Shown in pieces: positions 20,685-29,225 of a stretch of DNA of 64,000 bases. The stretch lies in assembly GCF_900078685.2 (NCBI RefSeq), contig NZ_LT546166.1, positions 968,286 through 1,032,285 of the forward strand, read 5' to 3'. The notes beneath the pieces were generated by a model. It was not told where the DNA came from and did not search any database. It saw only the letters and a program-made list of their open reading frames with translations. This DNA is from Mycolicibacter icosiumassiliensis (GTDB lineage: Bacteria > Actinomycetota > Actinomycetes > Mycobacteriales > Mycobacteriaceae). The translations under genes were made by a program, and so were the position numbers. Every line of letters starts with the position of its first letter. Position 1 is the first letter of the stretch.

Positions 20685-22087
20685 GTGACGGAACCTGGGT
20701 CGACGAAAGCGACTGGGAGATCGGCGAAGACGGCGGTTTCGACGATCTCGTCGAGGACTCCGGACCGCCGCCGGTGGTGGCCGTGGTGGGTCGACCCAAC
20801 GTCGGCAAGTCGACGCTGGTCAACCGGATCCTGGGCCGTCGCGAAGCGGTGGTGCAGGACCTGCCGGGCGTGACCCGTGACCGGGTGTCCTACGACGCGC
20901 TGTGGACCGGCCGGCGCTTCGTGGTGCAGGACACTGGCGGCTGGGAGCCCGACGCCAAGGGTCTGCAACAGCTGGTGGCTGAGCAGGCCGCGGTCGCGAT
21001 GCGTACCGCCGACGCGGTGATCCTGGTGGTGGACGCGGTGGTCGGCGCCACCGCCGGCGACGAGGCCGCCGCACGGATTCTGCGCCGCTCCGGCAAGCCG
21101 GTGTTCTTGGCCGCCAACAAGGTTGACAGTGAGCGGGCCGAGGCCGACGCGGCGGCACTGTGGTCGCTGGGACTGGGCGAGCCGTTCACCGTCAGTGCGC
21201 TGCATGGCCGCGGAGTGGCCGACCTGCTAGATGAGGTGGTCGCCAAGCTGCCGGAGGTCGCCGAAACCGCCGGCGGCGGAGGCGGCCCGCGCCGGGTGGC
21301 CTTGGTCGGAAAACCTAACGTGGGCAAGAGCTCGCTACTGAACCGGTTGGCCGGCGACGAGCGTTCGGTGGTGCACGACGTGGCCGGCACGACGGTCGAC
21401 CCGGTCGACTCGTTGATCGAGATGGACGGCAAGATCTGGCGTTTCGTCGACACCGCCGGGCTGCGCCGCAAGGTGGGGCAGGCCAGCGGACATGAGTTCT
21501 ACGCCTCGGTACGCACCCATGGGGCTATCGACGCCGCCGAAGTGGTGATCGTGCTGGTCGATTCGTCGCTACCGCTGACCGAGCAGGACCAGCGGGTGAT
21601 CTCGATGGTGGTCGAGGCCGGTCGGGCGGTGGTGCTGGCCTACAACAAGTGGGACCTGGTCGATGAGGACCGGCGTTACCTGTTGGACAAGGAGATCGAT
21701 CGGGACATGGCCCGGCTGGCGTGGGCGCCGCGGGTAAACATCTCGGCGAAAACCGGTCGCGCCGTGCAGAAGTTGGTCCCGGCACTGGAGACCTCGCTGG
21801 CGTCCTGGGACAAGCGGATCTCCACCGGGCAGCTCAACAACTGGCTCAAAGAGGTGGTCGCCGCGACCCCGCCGCCGGCGCGCGGCGGTCGTGCGCCGCG
21901 CATCCTGTTCGCTACCCAGGCGACGTCGCGTCCGCCGACGTTTGTGTTGTTCTCGTCGGGATTCTTAGAGGCCGGTTACCGCCGGTTCCTGGAGCGGCGG
22001 TTGCGCGAAACGTTCGGATTCGAGGGCAGCCCGATCCGGATCAATGTGCGAGTGCGAGAAAAGCGCGGCCCCAAGCGTTCTCGCTGA
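20681..22087 (+). CDS. der: Ribosome-associated GTPase Der (EngA)
   Basis: 468 residues with the double GTPase layout unique to Der. G1 of domain 1 is GRPNVGKST (~residue 30), and of domain 2 GKPNVGKSS (~residue 210). G3 and G4 motifs follow in each (DTGGWE, NKVD; DTAGLR, NKWD). The C-terminal KH-like domain is present (FVLFSSGF...[10 protein letters not shown]). It functions in 50S subunit assembly. ATG at 20681 overlaps the cmk stop (ATGA), so it is coupled to cmk translation; the frameshift upstream could affect its expression if real. Confidence 0.96.
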   Translation: MSDGTWVDESDWEIGEDGGFDDLVEDSGPPPVVAVVGRPNVGKSTLVNRILGRREAVVQDLPGVTRDRVSYDALWTGRRFVVQDTGGWEPDAKGLQQLVAEQAAVAMRTADAVILVVDAVVGATAGDEAAARILRRSGKPVFLAANKVDSERAEADAAALWSLGLGEPFTVSALHGRGVADLLDEVVAKLPEVAETAGGGGGPRRVALVGKPNVGKSSLLNRLAGDERSVVHDVAGTTVDPVDSLIEMDGKIWRFVDTAGLRRKVGQASGHEFYASVRTHGAIDAAEVVIVLVDSSLPLTEQDQRVISMVVEAGRAVVLAYNKWDLVDEDRRYLLDKEIDRDMARLAWAPRVNISAKTGRAVQKLVPALETSLASWDKRISTGQLNNWLKEVVAATPPPARGGRAPRILFATQATSRPPTFVLFSSGFLEAGYRRFLERRLRETFGFEGSPIRINVRVREKRGPKRSR

Positions 22088-22090
22088 GGG

Positions 22091-22534
22091 CTATCCAGCC
22101 TTGGTCAGCTGAAAATCCCACTGCCCGACCACTCCACCGGCCGGCCCTCGACCGCACGGTTCCAGGGTGGCGGTGGTCCATTGGCCGGCCAGGGTCACCG
22201 CATCGAAGCTGACCGTCTTGGACACCGGTAGCGGGGTGTGATCCACCGGGCAGTCCATGCTGCCCCGCCCGCTGTACTCCCAGCGGCCACCGTTGAGATG
22301 AAATTCCGCGTTCTGCAGCCAGCGTTCCGCGTCGACGGCGGTACAGGTCGCACCGCACGGGGTGAACGTCCACGTCGCCGCCCGTTGCGACGGACCGTGC
22401 TGGGCGGTGAAGGCGTACGGGCCGGACGGCACCTCCGGGGCGGCTTGGGCCGCCGGCGGCGTCCCGAGGGCGAACAGCAGCCCGCAGACGGCACTGGCAG
22501 TCCGCTTTCCCGTAATGCCGATCATCGCGTTCAC
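22091..22534 (-). CDS. Secreted mycobacterial protein, unknown function
   Basis: 147 residues with an N-terminal signal peptide (hydrophobic core SAVCGLLFALG, cleavage probably after AAQA). The mature part contains four cysteines (CGATC, DCPV, PCGRG) that could form two disulphides and a Trp-rich beta pattern (ATWTFTPCG, WEYSGRG, GQWDFQLT). It resembles small secreted proteins found widely in mycobacteria; I do not recognise a function. Convergent with der (3-bp gap) and divergent from the permease gene. Confidence 0.75.
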   Translation of the reverse strand: MNAMIGITGKRTASAVCGLLFALGTPPAAQAAPEVPSGPYAFTAQHGPSQRAATWTFTPCGATCTAVDAERWLQNAEFHLNGGRWEYSGRGSMDCPVDHTPLPVSKTVSFDAVTLAGQWTTATLEPCGRGPAGGVVGQWDFQLTKAG

Positions 22535-22586
22535 CTCTCCGCTGGGCTGCCTTAGCCCTGCGCACGATCAGCGTAGGGTGCTGCAA

Positions 22587-23369
22587 ATGGCAGTTTCGCA
22601 GATGGTGTTGATCCTCCTGGCCGGGGTGGGCGCCGGGGCAATCAACGCCCTGGTCGGCTCCGGCACACTGATCACCTTCCCGACCCTGGTGACGCTGGGC
22701 TTTGCGCCGCTGACCGCGACGATCTCCAACGCGATTGGCCTGGTGGCCGGTGGTATCTCCAGCACCTGGGCCTACCGTCGCGAACTGCGCGGTCAGTGGG
22801 ACCGGCTGCGCTGGCAAATACCGGGATCGCTGCTCGGCGCCGTGCTCGGGGCCTACCTGCTGCTGCACCTGCCCGAGAGCGTGTTCAACCGAATCGTGCC
22901 GGCACTATTGGTCGGTGCCTTGGCGCTGGTGGTGATCGGGCCCAAGATCCAGGCGGTGGCGCAGCGTCGCGCGGCGGCCGAGGGTCGCTCGACCGACCAG
23001 CTCAGCGGTGGCCGACTGGCGGCATTGGTTGTCGGTACTTTCGTCGTCGGTGTGTACGGCGGTTATTTTGCTGCGGCCCAAGGAATTCTGCTGGTCGGTG
23101 TGATGGGGGTGCTGCTGCCCGAGTCGATGCAGCGGATGAACGCCGCGAAGAACCTGCTGGTGCTGATCGTCAACGTGGTCGCCGCCGGGGCCTACATCAT
23201 GACTGCGTTCGACCGGATCAGTTGGCCGGCAGCCGGATTGATCGCCATCGGTTCACTGATCGGGGGATACTTGGGCGGTCACTACGGGCGCCGGCTATCC
23301 CCGAACGCGCTGCGTGCGGTGATCCTCGTGGTCGGACTGATCGGGCTGTACCGGCTGCTGACGGTCTAG
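22587..23369 (+). CDS. TauE/SafE-family (sulfite exporter-like) permease
   Basis: 260 residues with about eight hydrophobic helices and the family's internal repeat: GAGAINALVGSGTLITFPTL in the first half and GGYFAAAQGILL in the second. Members export sulfite, sulfoacetate or other small organic anions; the substrate here is unknown. ATG at 22587 was chosen; GTG at 22578 is three codons upstream. It ends 5 bp from the convergent lipase gene. Confidence 0.88.
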   Translation: MAVSQMVLILLAGVGAGAINALVGSGTLITFPTLVTLGFAPLTATISNAIGLVAGGISSTWAYRRELRGQWDRLRWQIPGSLLGAVLGAYLLLHLPESVFNRIVPALLVGALALVVIGPKIQAVAQRRAAAEGRSTDQLSGGRLAALVVGTFVVGVYGGYFAAAQGILLVGVMGVLLPESMQRMNAAKNLLVLIVNVVAAGAYIMTAFDRISWPAAGLIAIGSLIGGYLGGHYGRRLSPNALRAVILVVGLIGLYRLLTV

Positions 23370-23374
23370 CCGGC

Positions 23375-24997
23375 TCAGGCGGGGTTCTGCCTGCGCCACC
23401 GCTCCCAGCGGCCACGCGGCGCCCGGGCCGCGGCCATCACCTCATTCATCGACGCGGCGTGCGGGTGTTCCGGTTCCGCGGGCACCCTCGGAGTCACCAC
23501 CGCGGGCTCGGTGCCTTCCCACCAGACCGGTTGCAGCAGTGCGGAAACCACCGGAATAGCGTGCCCGACGCTCTTGCGTCCCCACTGGCAGGCCCGGTCG
23601 ATGGTGGCCGCCGAGGGCGCCAGGTTCACCGGTGACAGCGTGGGGGAGAACCGGACCAGATGGTCGGCATAGGGCGCGTTGCGCACCATCTGTAACTGGA
23701 TCGCCTGGGTGATGGGCACCAGCCACAGGTGCTTGGGGTCCCACTGCGGGTGGAAGCAGTCGAAGGCGAGATAGCAGGCGTTGCGGCTGCCCAACCGGCC
23801 GGCGCGGACGCGTTTCCAGGCCAGCTCCAGGGGCACATTGCTGGCCGCGCCACCGTCGACCAGGGCGCCCACGTCGTTGTCGGCCAGCAGCGCGTCGAAC
23901 AGCGGCTCCATGGCCGGGTCTTTGGGCTCGTGGTGCAGCACCCCGGGGATCGCCGAGGAGAACGACGCTGCGTCCACGACGTTGACGTCGCGGTCGGGGT
24001 TGTCGCCGCCGATCACGATCGGGGTCACCACCCGCGGGTCGATGAAGGCCGCCGTCTGCCACATCCGGGTCGCTATCTGCGGGCCCAGGCCGATGGACAG
24101 GTAGGGGAGGGACCGCAACTGCAGGCCGGCCAGGCGCTGGTTGCGGTAGCGCCCCGGCAGCGCCGCAAACGGCTGGCGGCGCACTCCGGCCACCACCGCG
24201 TCGAACGGAATCGCCAGATCCGACATCTTCATCGGGGCGCCGTCTTCGCGGCGGAACATCGCGTCGGCGAACAGATCGAAGTTCAAGGCGAACACACCGG
24301 TCAGGCCGTGGCGGCGGCGTAACCGCTCGGGCCCCAGGATGGCGCGGAACGACACCGTCTTGGCCCACTGGATGTACTCGTCGATGGGCACCGGCAGGGT
24401 ACGGCTAACCACCGAACCCAGGATGGAACCGAACGAGGACCCGATCAGGTAGTCGGGTACTGCCCCGGACTCCAGCAGGGCCTCCATGCCGCCGATGTAG
24501 ACGAAGCCGGCGCCGCCCCCGCCGCCGAGGACGGTGACCAGTTTCTTGTGGCCCACCTCGGCGTCGAGCTCGGCCAGGGAGAAGTCGTTGCCGTGGCGTT
24601 CGGCCAGCAGGCGGCGTTGTTCGTCCTGCTCGGCGGCCAGCACGCCCAGGGCGTCGCGGGCGGCGATCAACGCCATCACCGGGTCGCGCTCCGCCGGCCC
24701 GGGCGGCGCCCGCGGTCGCGGCGACGTCTCGGTGGGCGCGGAGCTGGCCGGGTGGCGGGCGAAATTGAGCAGATACCGCAGCCGGCGCAGTTGCTCGGCG
24801 CTCAGCACGTCGGGCCGGCGCAGCGTGTGGCGGATGAGGCGGTTTTCCATCTTCTGCAGCAGCAAGATGGTGTCGCCGGTGTCGACGACGTCGATCACTT
24901 CGTCGGTGACGGTGGGGTCGGCGCTGCTCTCGGGGCTGTCTATTGGGTCCGTGGGGTCGGGCATGGCCGACCACTGCTGCGAGGGGGGAAGCTGCAT
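23375..24997 (-). CDS. Patatin-like phospholipase
   Basis: 540 residues. The PNPLA catalytic dyad is visible: oxyanion loop GGGGGAG (158-164), nucleophile Ser188 in GSSFG, and Asp381 in the DGG motif. An ~150-residue N-terminal region (coiled-coil-like, acidic) precedes the catalytic core and a C-terminal Pro/Arg-rich tail follows. It probably hydrolyses acyl esters of membrane or storage lipids. Start at 24997 could instead be the ATG at 24964. Lies just upstream, on the opposite strand, of tRNA-Pro. Confidence 0.88.
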   Translation of the reverse strand: MQLPPSQQWSAMPDPTDPIDSPESSADPTVTDEVIDVVDTGDTILLLQKMENRLIRHTLRRPDVLSAEQLRRLRYLLNFARHPASSAPTETSPRPRAPPGPAERDPVMALIAARDALGVLAAEQDEQRRLLAERHGNDFSLAELDAEVGHKKLVTVLGGGGGAGFVYIGGMEALLESGAVPDYLIGSSFGSILGSVVSRTLPVPIDEYIQWAKTVSFRAILGPERLRRRHGLTGVFALNFDLFADAMFRREDGAPMKMSDLAIPFDAVVAGVRRQPFAALPGRYRNQRLAGLQLRSLPYLSIGLGPQIATRMWQTAAFIDPRVVTPIVIGGDNPDRDVNVVDAASFSSAIPGVLHHEPKDPAMEPLFDALLADNDVGALVDGGAASNVPLELAWKRVRAGRLGSRNACYLAFDCFHPQWDPKHLWLVPITQAIQLQMVRNAPYADHLVRFSPTLSPVNLAPSAATIDRACQWGRKSVGHAIPVVSALLQPVWWEGTEPAVVTPRVPAEPEHPHAASMNEVMAAARAPRGRWERWRRQNPA

Positions 24998-25146
24998 AAG
25001 TGGTGGTTCCTGAGGGGTAGTCGCGCTGCCGAGGGGGGCAGTCCCGCGTGGCGAGCCTACGCGGTCCAGATGACGTCACGCGGATTCGGGACACCCGCGC
25101 GCGTGCGGTAGCATTTCGACCTGCTGCCGGAGATGTTCGGCGGTGG

Positions 25147-25220
25147 CGGGCTGTGGCGCAGTTTGGTAGCGCACTTGACTGGGGGTCAAGTGGTCGCAGG
25201 TTCAAATCCTGTCAGCCCGA
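25147..25220 (+). tRNA. tRNA-Pro (anticodon GGG)
   Basis: Full cloverleaf by eye: acceptor stem CGGGCTG (25147-25153) pairs with CAGCCCG (25213-25219), discriminator A at 25220; anticodon stem CTTGA/TCAAG (25174-25178/25186-25190) closes the 7-nt loop CTGGGGG with anticodon GGG at 25181-25183; the T-loop GGTTCAAATCC is canonical. CCA is not encoded. The gene forms the left edge of the accessory island. Confidence 0.97.
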
Positions 25221-25453
25221 CTTTGGAAAATAGGCTTTGAGCTGCGGTAATGCGAATTCGCAACCCGATCCGCCGCGTGACGTGTCGACCACACGGGTGC
25301 CGGCGGTGCGCTCTACAGACTCATTCACGGGAATTTTGGCCAGTTCGACTGCACGTCATGCACGCTATGCGCCGCCATGCACGTTACGTGGCTCAACGGC
25401 GGGCGCTGTCTTTGTCCTGTAGTTGACCGCTGGTCAAGTGGGGTAGCCGTGAT
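25221..25453. other. Non-coding gap between tRNA-Pro and the island operon
   Basis: No convincing gene. It holds a perfect 12-bp palindrome (TGCGAATTCGCA, 25251-25262), two copies of CATGCACG 18 bp apart (25358-25365 and 25376-25383), and at 25425-25441 a 17-bp stretch matching the tRNA anticodon arm at 14 of 17 positions. These could be remnants of an attachment site or regulator sites. A 61-codon frame at 25237 has no ribosome binding site or family features. Confidence 0.5.
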
Positions 25454-27823
25454 TCACCGGATCATCTTGCGCGGGTCGGGGAAACCCATCTTGAGGTAGC
25501 CGGGTGCTCGCTTCTTCAGCGATGAGGCGATGACGGGAGTTAGCTCGTCGTGATAGTCGTGCACGGTTGCGGTCGTCTTTGACGGGTAGGGGCGGGTGAC
25601 GCGACCGATGTATTGCACGAGGCGGTTCTTGAAGGTGATCGGTGCGGCCAGGAACAGGGTGTCGAGCGCCGGGCAGTCGAAGCCTTCCCCGATGAACGAG
25701 CTGGTGCCGACGATCAGGAGTGGATCCGACTCGGGCGTGTGATTGGCGAGTTGGTCGGTGATCTGGCGGCGTTCACGAGCCTTCATACTGCCGCTGAGAA
25801 CAGTGACAGCCCTTCCCGCGGCGCGTAGTTGGTCGGTGATGGCATTGAGATGCTCGACCCAGGTGGTGAGTACCAAGACGTTGGCACCAGTTTCGGCCGC
25901 AGCCAGCACGTCGCCGACGATCTGTGCAAGTCGAGCCTGGTCGGCAACGAGCGCGCGGTAGATCTCGGCCATTCCACCGGGTGCTGCGGGGTCGGCGTCG
26001 CCGCGGTAGTGGAATTGGGTTGGGTGCAGGTGCAGAACCGGGTGGGGCGTCAGTAAATCGGAACCGTCGACCGGGAATTGTCCGGCGCTGGGCGCCTCGA
26101 TGGCCACATGGTGGGATCCGAGTTGGTGATAGATCAGGTCTTCGAGCCCGTCACGGCGTTCCGGCGTGGCGGTCAGGCCGAGCCAGTACCGCGCGGAGAT
26201 GCGGCTCAGGACGCCGAAGAATGCGCCGGCGGCGACGTGGTGGCATTCGTCCACGATGACGAATCCGTAGTTGGCGGTGGCGTCTTCGACGTTGTCGCGG
26301 CGAGCGAGTGTTGGCAGTAGGGCAATGTCGAGGATGCCGGTGGTTTTCGACCGCCCGCCGCCGATTTGACCGCACTTGAAACCGAGGTGCCTACTGATGC
26401 GGTCGCGCCACTGGTCGGCGAGGGCCTTGCGATCGACCAGGACGAGGGCGGAGGTGGACCGCGATTCGATTGCCGCGCAAGCGATGACCGTCTTACCGGT
26501 ACCCGGTGGCGCGACGAGAACACCGGTATCCTGTTCGAGGAGCTGGTGCAATGCGGCGGTCTGGGAGGTTCGCAGCGGCGTATCGCAGGTGAACTCATGG
26601 TGTTCGCCGGTGATTCGCTTGTCGTCGACATGCAACGTGCTGTCGGCCGATTCGACGAGTTCGGTCAGCAGGGGATGTAGACCACGGGGCAGGACGAGGT
26701 CTCCGTCGGCGGTTTCGTCGTAGCTGTAGAGGAATCGTGGTGTGTCCCAGGTGCTGCGGCGGGCGCGTTGGCGCGCATCGAATTCTGGATTGCGTATCGA
26801 TGCGGCGTGTTTGACGGCCGAGATCATCGCCGGGCCCAGATCGTTGGCGGTCAGGGTGAGTCGTGAGCTGAACTCTGCCCGCACGATTGCCGCCGGTCGT
26901 GGGACGATGCGCGACGACGTCGGTAGTTGCAGACGTCGGACATGGTGGCCGATCTGTGGGGTGGGAAGTTGGCGTGCCAACGCGGTCACGTCTTTGGTGG
27001 ACAATCGGCCGATGCTGGACAGGTAGGCCCACTGATCCTCGTAGGGTTCCAGGGTGGCCGGATCGAGGAAGACGGTGGTGCCGTGTTGACGGCGCTTGCC
27101 GTTCATCGGGGCGGCGATCAGATTGCCCAACCCACGCCCGGTATGAATGTCTTGGGATGGGAACAACCGGTCATAGCTGCTCAGATGCATGCTGCCGCGC
27201 AGGCGGAATGCCTCACCCAGCAGACTTGTCGCGATGCTGCGGGCGACCGCTGCCGAGATTGCATGAGCGAAGAAGATCCACACATGAGCGCCGCGCCCGG
27301 ATTGCGATACCTCGAGCGCGGCCGGAATCTCGTAGGACCGTGCTGCTTTCATGTAGGCGAGCGCGTCGAGCATCGCGGCTTCCTTGTCGAAGTCCGCCGC
27401 GACCCACCAGCAGGTGTCATCATCGCTGAGCGGATACAGGCCGATATGTGCATCGCCCCGCAGGTGCGCGTCGACGACCTCCGGCGTCAGCGGGAGGTAC
27501 GACGCGTCGGCACGGTTCATACCCTTGCGCCAATAGCCCTTTATCGCCGGCATCCAACCTGAACGGCCATCTCGCCGATTCTCCCAGCGCAGTGCGTAAA
27601 CATCGGTGCGGCAACGGAAGAGATCGAAGAAGAATCGCACCTTATCGGTAGAGCTGGAGCCCATCGTCACCGGTGAGGTCGGCGCTCCCGTCAGCGTCGC
27701 CTGGTCGCTGGCGGCTGCGCGTGCCTGTTCCTCACTCAGCTGGAGAAGGCGACGCAAACGCACATTGTCGGCACGCAGCATGTCCAACTCGCCGGGGAAA
27801 CTCTCGATACCGCTAACGGTCAC
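25454..27823 (-). CDS. AEP-TOTE-type primase fused to SF2 helicase
   Basis: 789 residues. A short coiled coil (residues ~12-40) leads into an archaeo-eukaryotic-primase-like domain (~60-300). The metal motif is VAADFD (Asp144, Asp146) and a conserved His180 lies in GRGAHVW. This arrangement matches the primase domain of TOTE-type conflict proteins. Residues ~415-789 form a complete SF2 helicase: Walker A PPGTGKT (~439-445), DECH (525-528), TATPER (551-556), and motif VI QYIGRVTRP. No nuclease domain follows the helicase. The GTG at 27823 sits only 1-2 bases after AAGGAGG, an unusually tight spacing, so the true start may differ. It begins 17 bp after the PIN gene on the same strand. Confidence 0.85.
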   Translation of the reverse strand: MTVSGIESFPGELDMLRADNVRLRRLLQLSEEQARAAASDQATLTGAPTSPVTMGSSSTDKVRFFFDLFRCRTDVYALRWENRRDGRSGWMPAIKGYWRKGMNRADASYLPLTPEVVDAHLRGDAHIGLYPLSDDDTCWWVAADFDKEAAMLDALAYMKAARSYEIPAALEVSQSGRGAHVWIFFAHAISAAVARSIATSLLGEAFRLRGSMHLSSYDRLFPSQDIHTGRGLGNLIAAPMNGKRRQHGTTVFLDPATLEPYEDQWAYLSSIGRLSTKDVTALARQLPTPQIGHHVRRLQLPTSSRIVPRPAAIVRAEFSSRLTLTANDLGPAMISAVKHAASIRNPEFDARQRARRSTWDTPRFLYSYDETADGDLVLPRGLHPLLTELVESADSTLHVDDKRITGEHHEFTCDTPLRTSQTAALHQLLEQDTGVLVAPPGTGKTVIACAAIESRSTSALVLVDRKALADQWRDRISRHLGFKCGQIGGGRSKTTGILDIALLPTLARRDNVEDATANYGFVIVDECHHVAAGAFFGVLSRISARYWLGLTATPERRDGLEDLIYHQLGSHHVAIEAPSAGQFPVDGSDLLTPHPVLHLHPTQFHYRGDADPAAPGGMAEIYRALVADQARLAQIVGDVLAAAETGANVLVLTTWVEHLNAITDQLRAAGRAVTVLSGSMKARERRQITDQLANHTPESDPLLIVGTSSFIGEGFDCPALDTLFLAAPITFKNRLVQYIGRVTRPYPSKTTATVHDYHDELTPVIASSLKKRAPGYLKMGFPDPRKMIR

Positions 27824-27840
27824 TCCTCCTTGAATAGCGG

Positions 27841-28413
27841 CTACATGACGCCGCGGATGAGTTCGACGGCCTCGAACATGGCGTAGCGTGTCACGAGGTG
27901 GTCGAGGATCTCGTCGACACTGGACGAAGGCCGAATGAATCTGGAAGCCATGGCAATCACCGCTCGATAAGCGACGTCGGGGGACACCGCGACGGTGTCG
28001 CCGGCGAACTGCGCAGGTGAGATCACCGTGAGTAGCTTGGGGATCTTCGATGGGGGAAAGTCCTTCACATTGCTGGTGACGATCACCTCCGCTCCGCCAA
28101 CCAGAGCAGCGGCAACAACGTGTTCGTCATCGATATCGGGCAGCCCAAACGTGCCTTCGAGGTTTTCCCAGTTCACCACGATGGCGTCATCGAAAGCTGT
28201 GCTCATGCGATCGACTAGGTGTTGCGCTCGCTGTGCCGCCGGAGCTGGGTCGTGACCGCGGCCGATGAGCTTCTGCGCTTCGTGGTAACGCAATTCATCG
28301 AGGATCGCCGTTGACCACAGCGGTCGGTACAACCCCTCGACTGCGAGCGACAGCAGGAAATCCCGCTGCGGGCTTGGCCACAGCACTGAGGTGTCCAACA
28401 GCGCAGCGAACAT
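27841..28413 (-). CDS. PIN-domain ribonuclease, probable toxin
   Basis: 190 residues. PIN-fold acidic residues are visible: Asp7 (LLDTSVLW), Glu40 (ILDEL), Asp93/Asp96 (LPDIDDEHV) and Asp118 (VTSNVKDF), with the usual strand-helix order. A C-terminal ~50-residue helical extension is present. PIN toxins of the VapC type cleave tRNA or rRNA. It is preceded by the HTH gene (12-bp gap) and followed by the primase-helicase (17 bp), all co-directional. The pairing with an excisionase-type rather than VapB-type partner is the form often found in actinobacterial islands. Target unknown. Confidence 0.88.
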   Translation of the reverse strand: MFAALLDTSVLWPSPQRDFLLSLAVEGLYRPLWSTAILDELRYHEAQKLIGRGHDPAPAAQRAQHLVDRMSTAFDDAIVVNWENLEGTFGLPDIDDEHVVAAALVGGAEVIVTSNVKDFPPSKIPKLLTVISPAQFAGDTVAVSPDVAYRAVIAMASRFIRPSSSVDEILDHLVTRYAMFEAVELIRGVM

Positions 28414-28425
28414 TCTTCGATGTTG

Positions 28426-28962
28426 TCAGCGGGTGGTAGCGTCGGCTCGCCGCCGCCCGGCGACGACTCGGCGCGCCTCACGCAGCTGCTGGCGAATTAC
28501 TTCCGGGTCGTCGTCTGCGTCGATGTCGACCGCAGTGGCCGCCAGCGCCTCATACTGGCGATTGCGACGTTGCTCGCGGTAGGTGAGAACGTCGTCGAGC
28601 AACAGCCGATGGCGATTGCCGATCCGCTCAGCCGGCAACGTACCGTCGGTGATCAAGCGGACTACCGTCGGGCGGCTGACTCCCAACAGGTCTGCGGCTT
28701 GTTGGGTGGTCAGCTTCATCGTCTGTGGCGCGATGGTGACGGCCTTGCCGGCATGGAGTGCGGCCACCACTTTTTTCAGCGCTTGATGCACTGTCGGCGG
28801 TAGGTCGATCCGGTCGTGCTCGTTGACCCCGACGAGCGCATAACGAGGCGAGGCCGTTGACCCGCGCACCCGCTCATGCGCGGCGAGGAACCCAACGACG
28901 AGGGCCATCTCGTCACGCCCTTCTGGTACAAACGTCGCCGCCTCCACCACCTCTGCGCTCAC
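28426..28962 (-). CDS. HTH (excisionase/MerR-like) DNA-binding protein, probable antitoxin
   Basis: 178 residues. A helix-turn-helix of the excisionase family spans ~84-128 (LTTQQAADLLGVSRPTVV, then NRHRLLLDDVLTY). The N-terminal ~80 residues contain a DLPPTVHQALKKVVAAL helix and may contact the toxin; the acidic/basic C-terminus is probably flexible. GTG start at 28962 has GGAG upstream on its strand. As first gene of the operon it probably represses the operon through the dyad at 28986-28999 and neutralises the PIN toxin. Confidence 0.85.
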   Translation of the reverse strand: MSAEVVEAATFVPEGRDEMALVVGFLAAHERVRGSTASPRYALVGVNEHDRIDLPPTVHQALKKVVAALHAGKAVTIAPQTMKLTTQQAADLLGVSRPTVVRLITDGTLPAERIGNRHRLLLDDVLTYREQRRNRQYEALAATAVDIDADDDPEVIRQQLREARRVVAGRRRADATTR

Positions 28963-28985
28963 GCTGGGCTCCTATCTAAACGAAA

Positions 28986-28999
28986 CGAAATAATTTTCG
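28986..28999 (-). promoter_or_regulatory. Dyad upstream of the HTH-PIN-helicase operon
   Basis: CGAAA-TAAT-TTTCG, a perfect 5-bp inverted repeat with 4-bp spacer, lies 24 bp upstream of the antitoxin start inside an unusually AT-rich stretch (28975-29015). It is a plausible autoregulatory operator and promoter; assignment rests on position alone. Confidence 0.45.
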
Positions 29000-29225
29000 G
29001 AATGTTCGAATAGTACGCCGTCTCCGTCGGAACCGCACGGGATCGCAGGACAATAGCCGCTGAAATTTGAGTGGCGGAGAGCACGACAACCCGGCCCCTG
29101 GGGAGCGGGACCACCCCTGGGACCAGTTGCCGCCGGCGGCTTGCGTGCCGCGGCTCGGGAATCGGGTCGAATCGCGGTGGTGAAGTGGCTGCGGACTCAA
29201 TCCGCCCGCCGTTACCGTCTGTGCC
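29000..29225. other. Intergenic region, right edge of the island
   Basis: About 225 bp between the divergent antitoxin and HAD genes. GC content rises away from the AT-rich antitoxin promoter. I see no copy of the tRNA-Pro 3' end and no clear attachment repeat, so the right boundary of the island is not defined. Confidence 0.5.

Noticed and set aside
25237..25422. 61-codon plus-strand ORF after tRNA-Pro
   Set aside because: No Shine-Dalgarno, no homologous features; the region looks non-coding.
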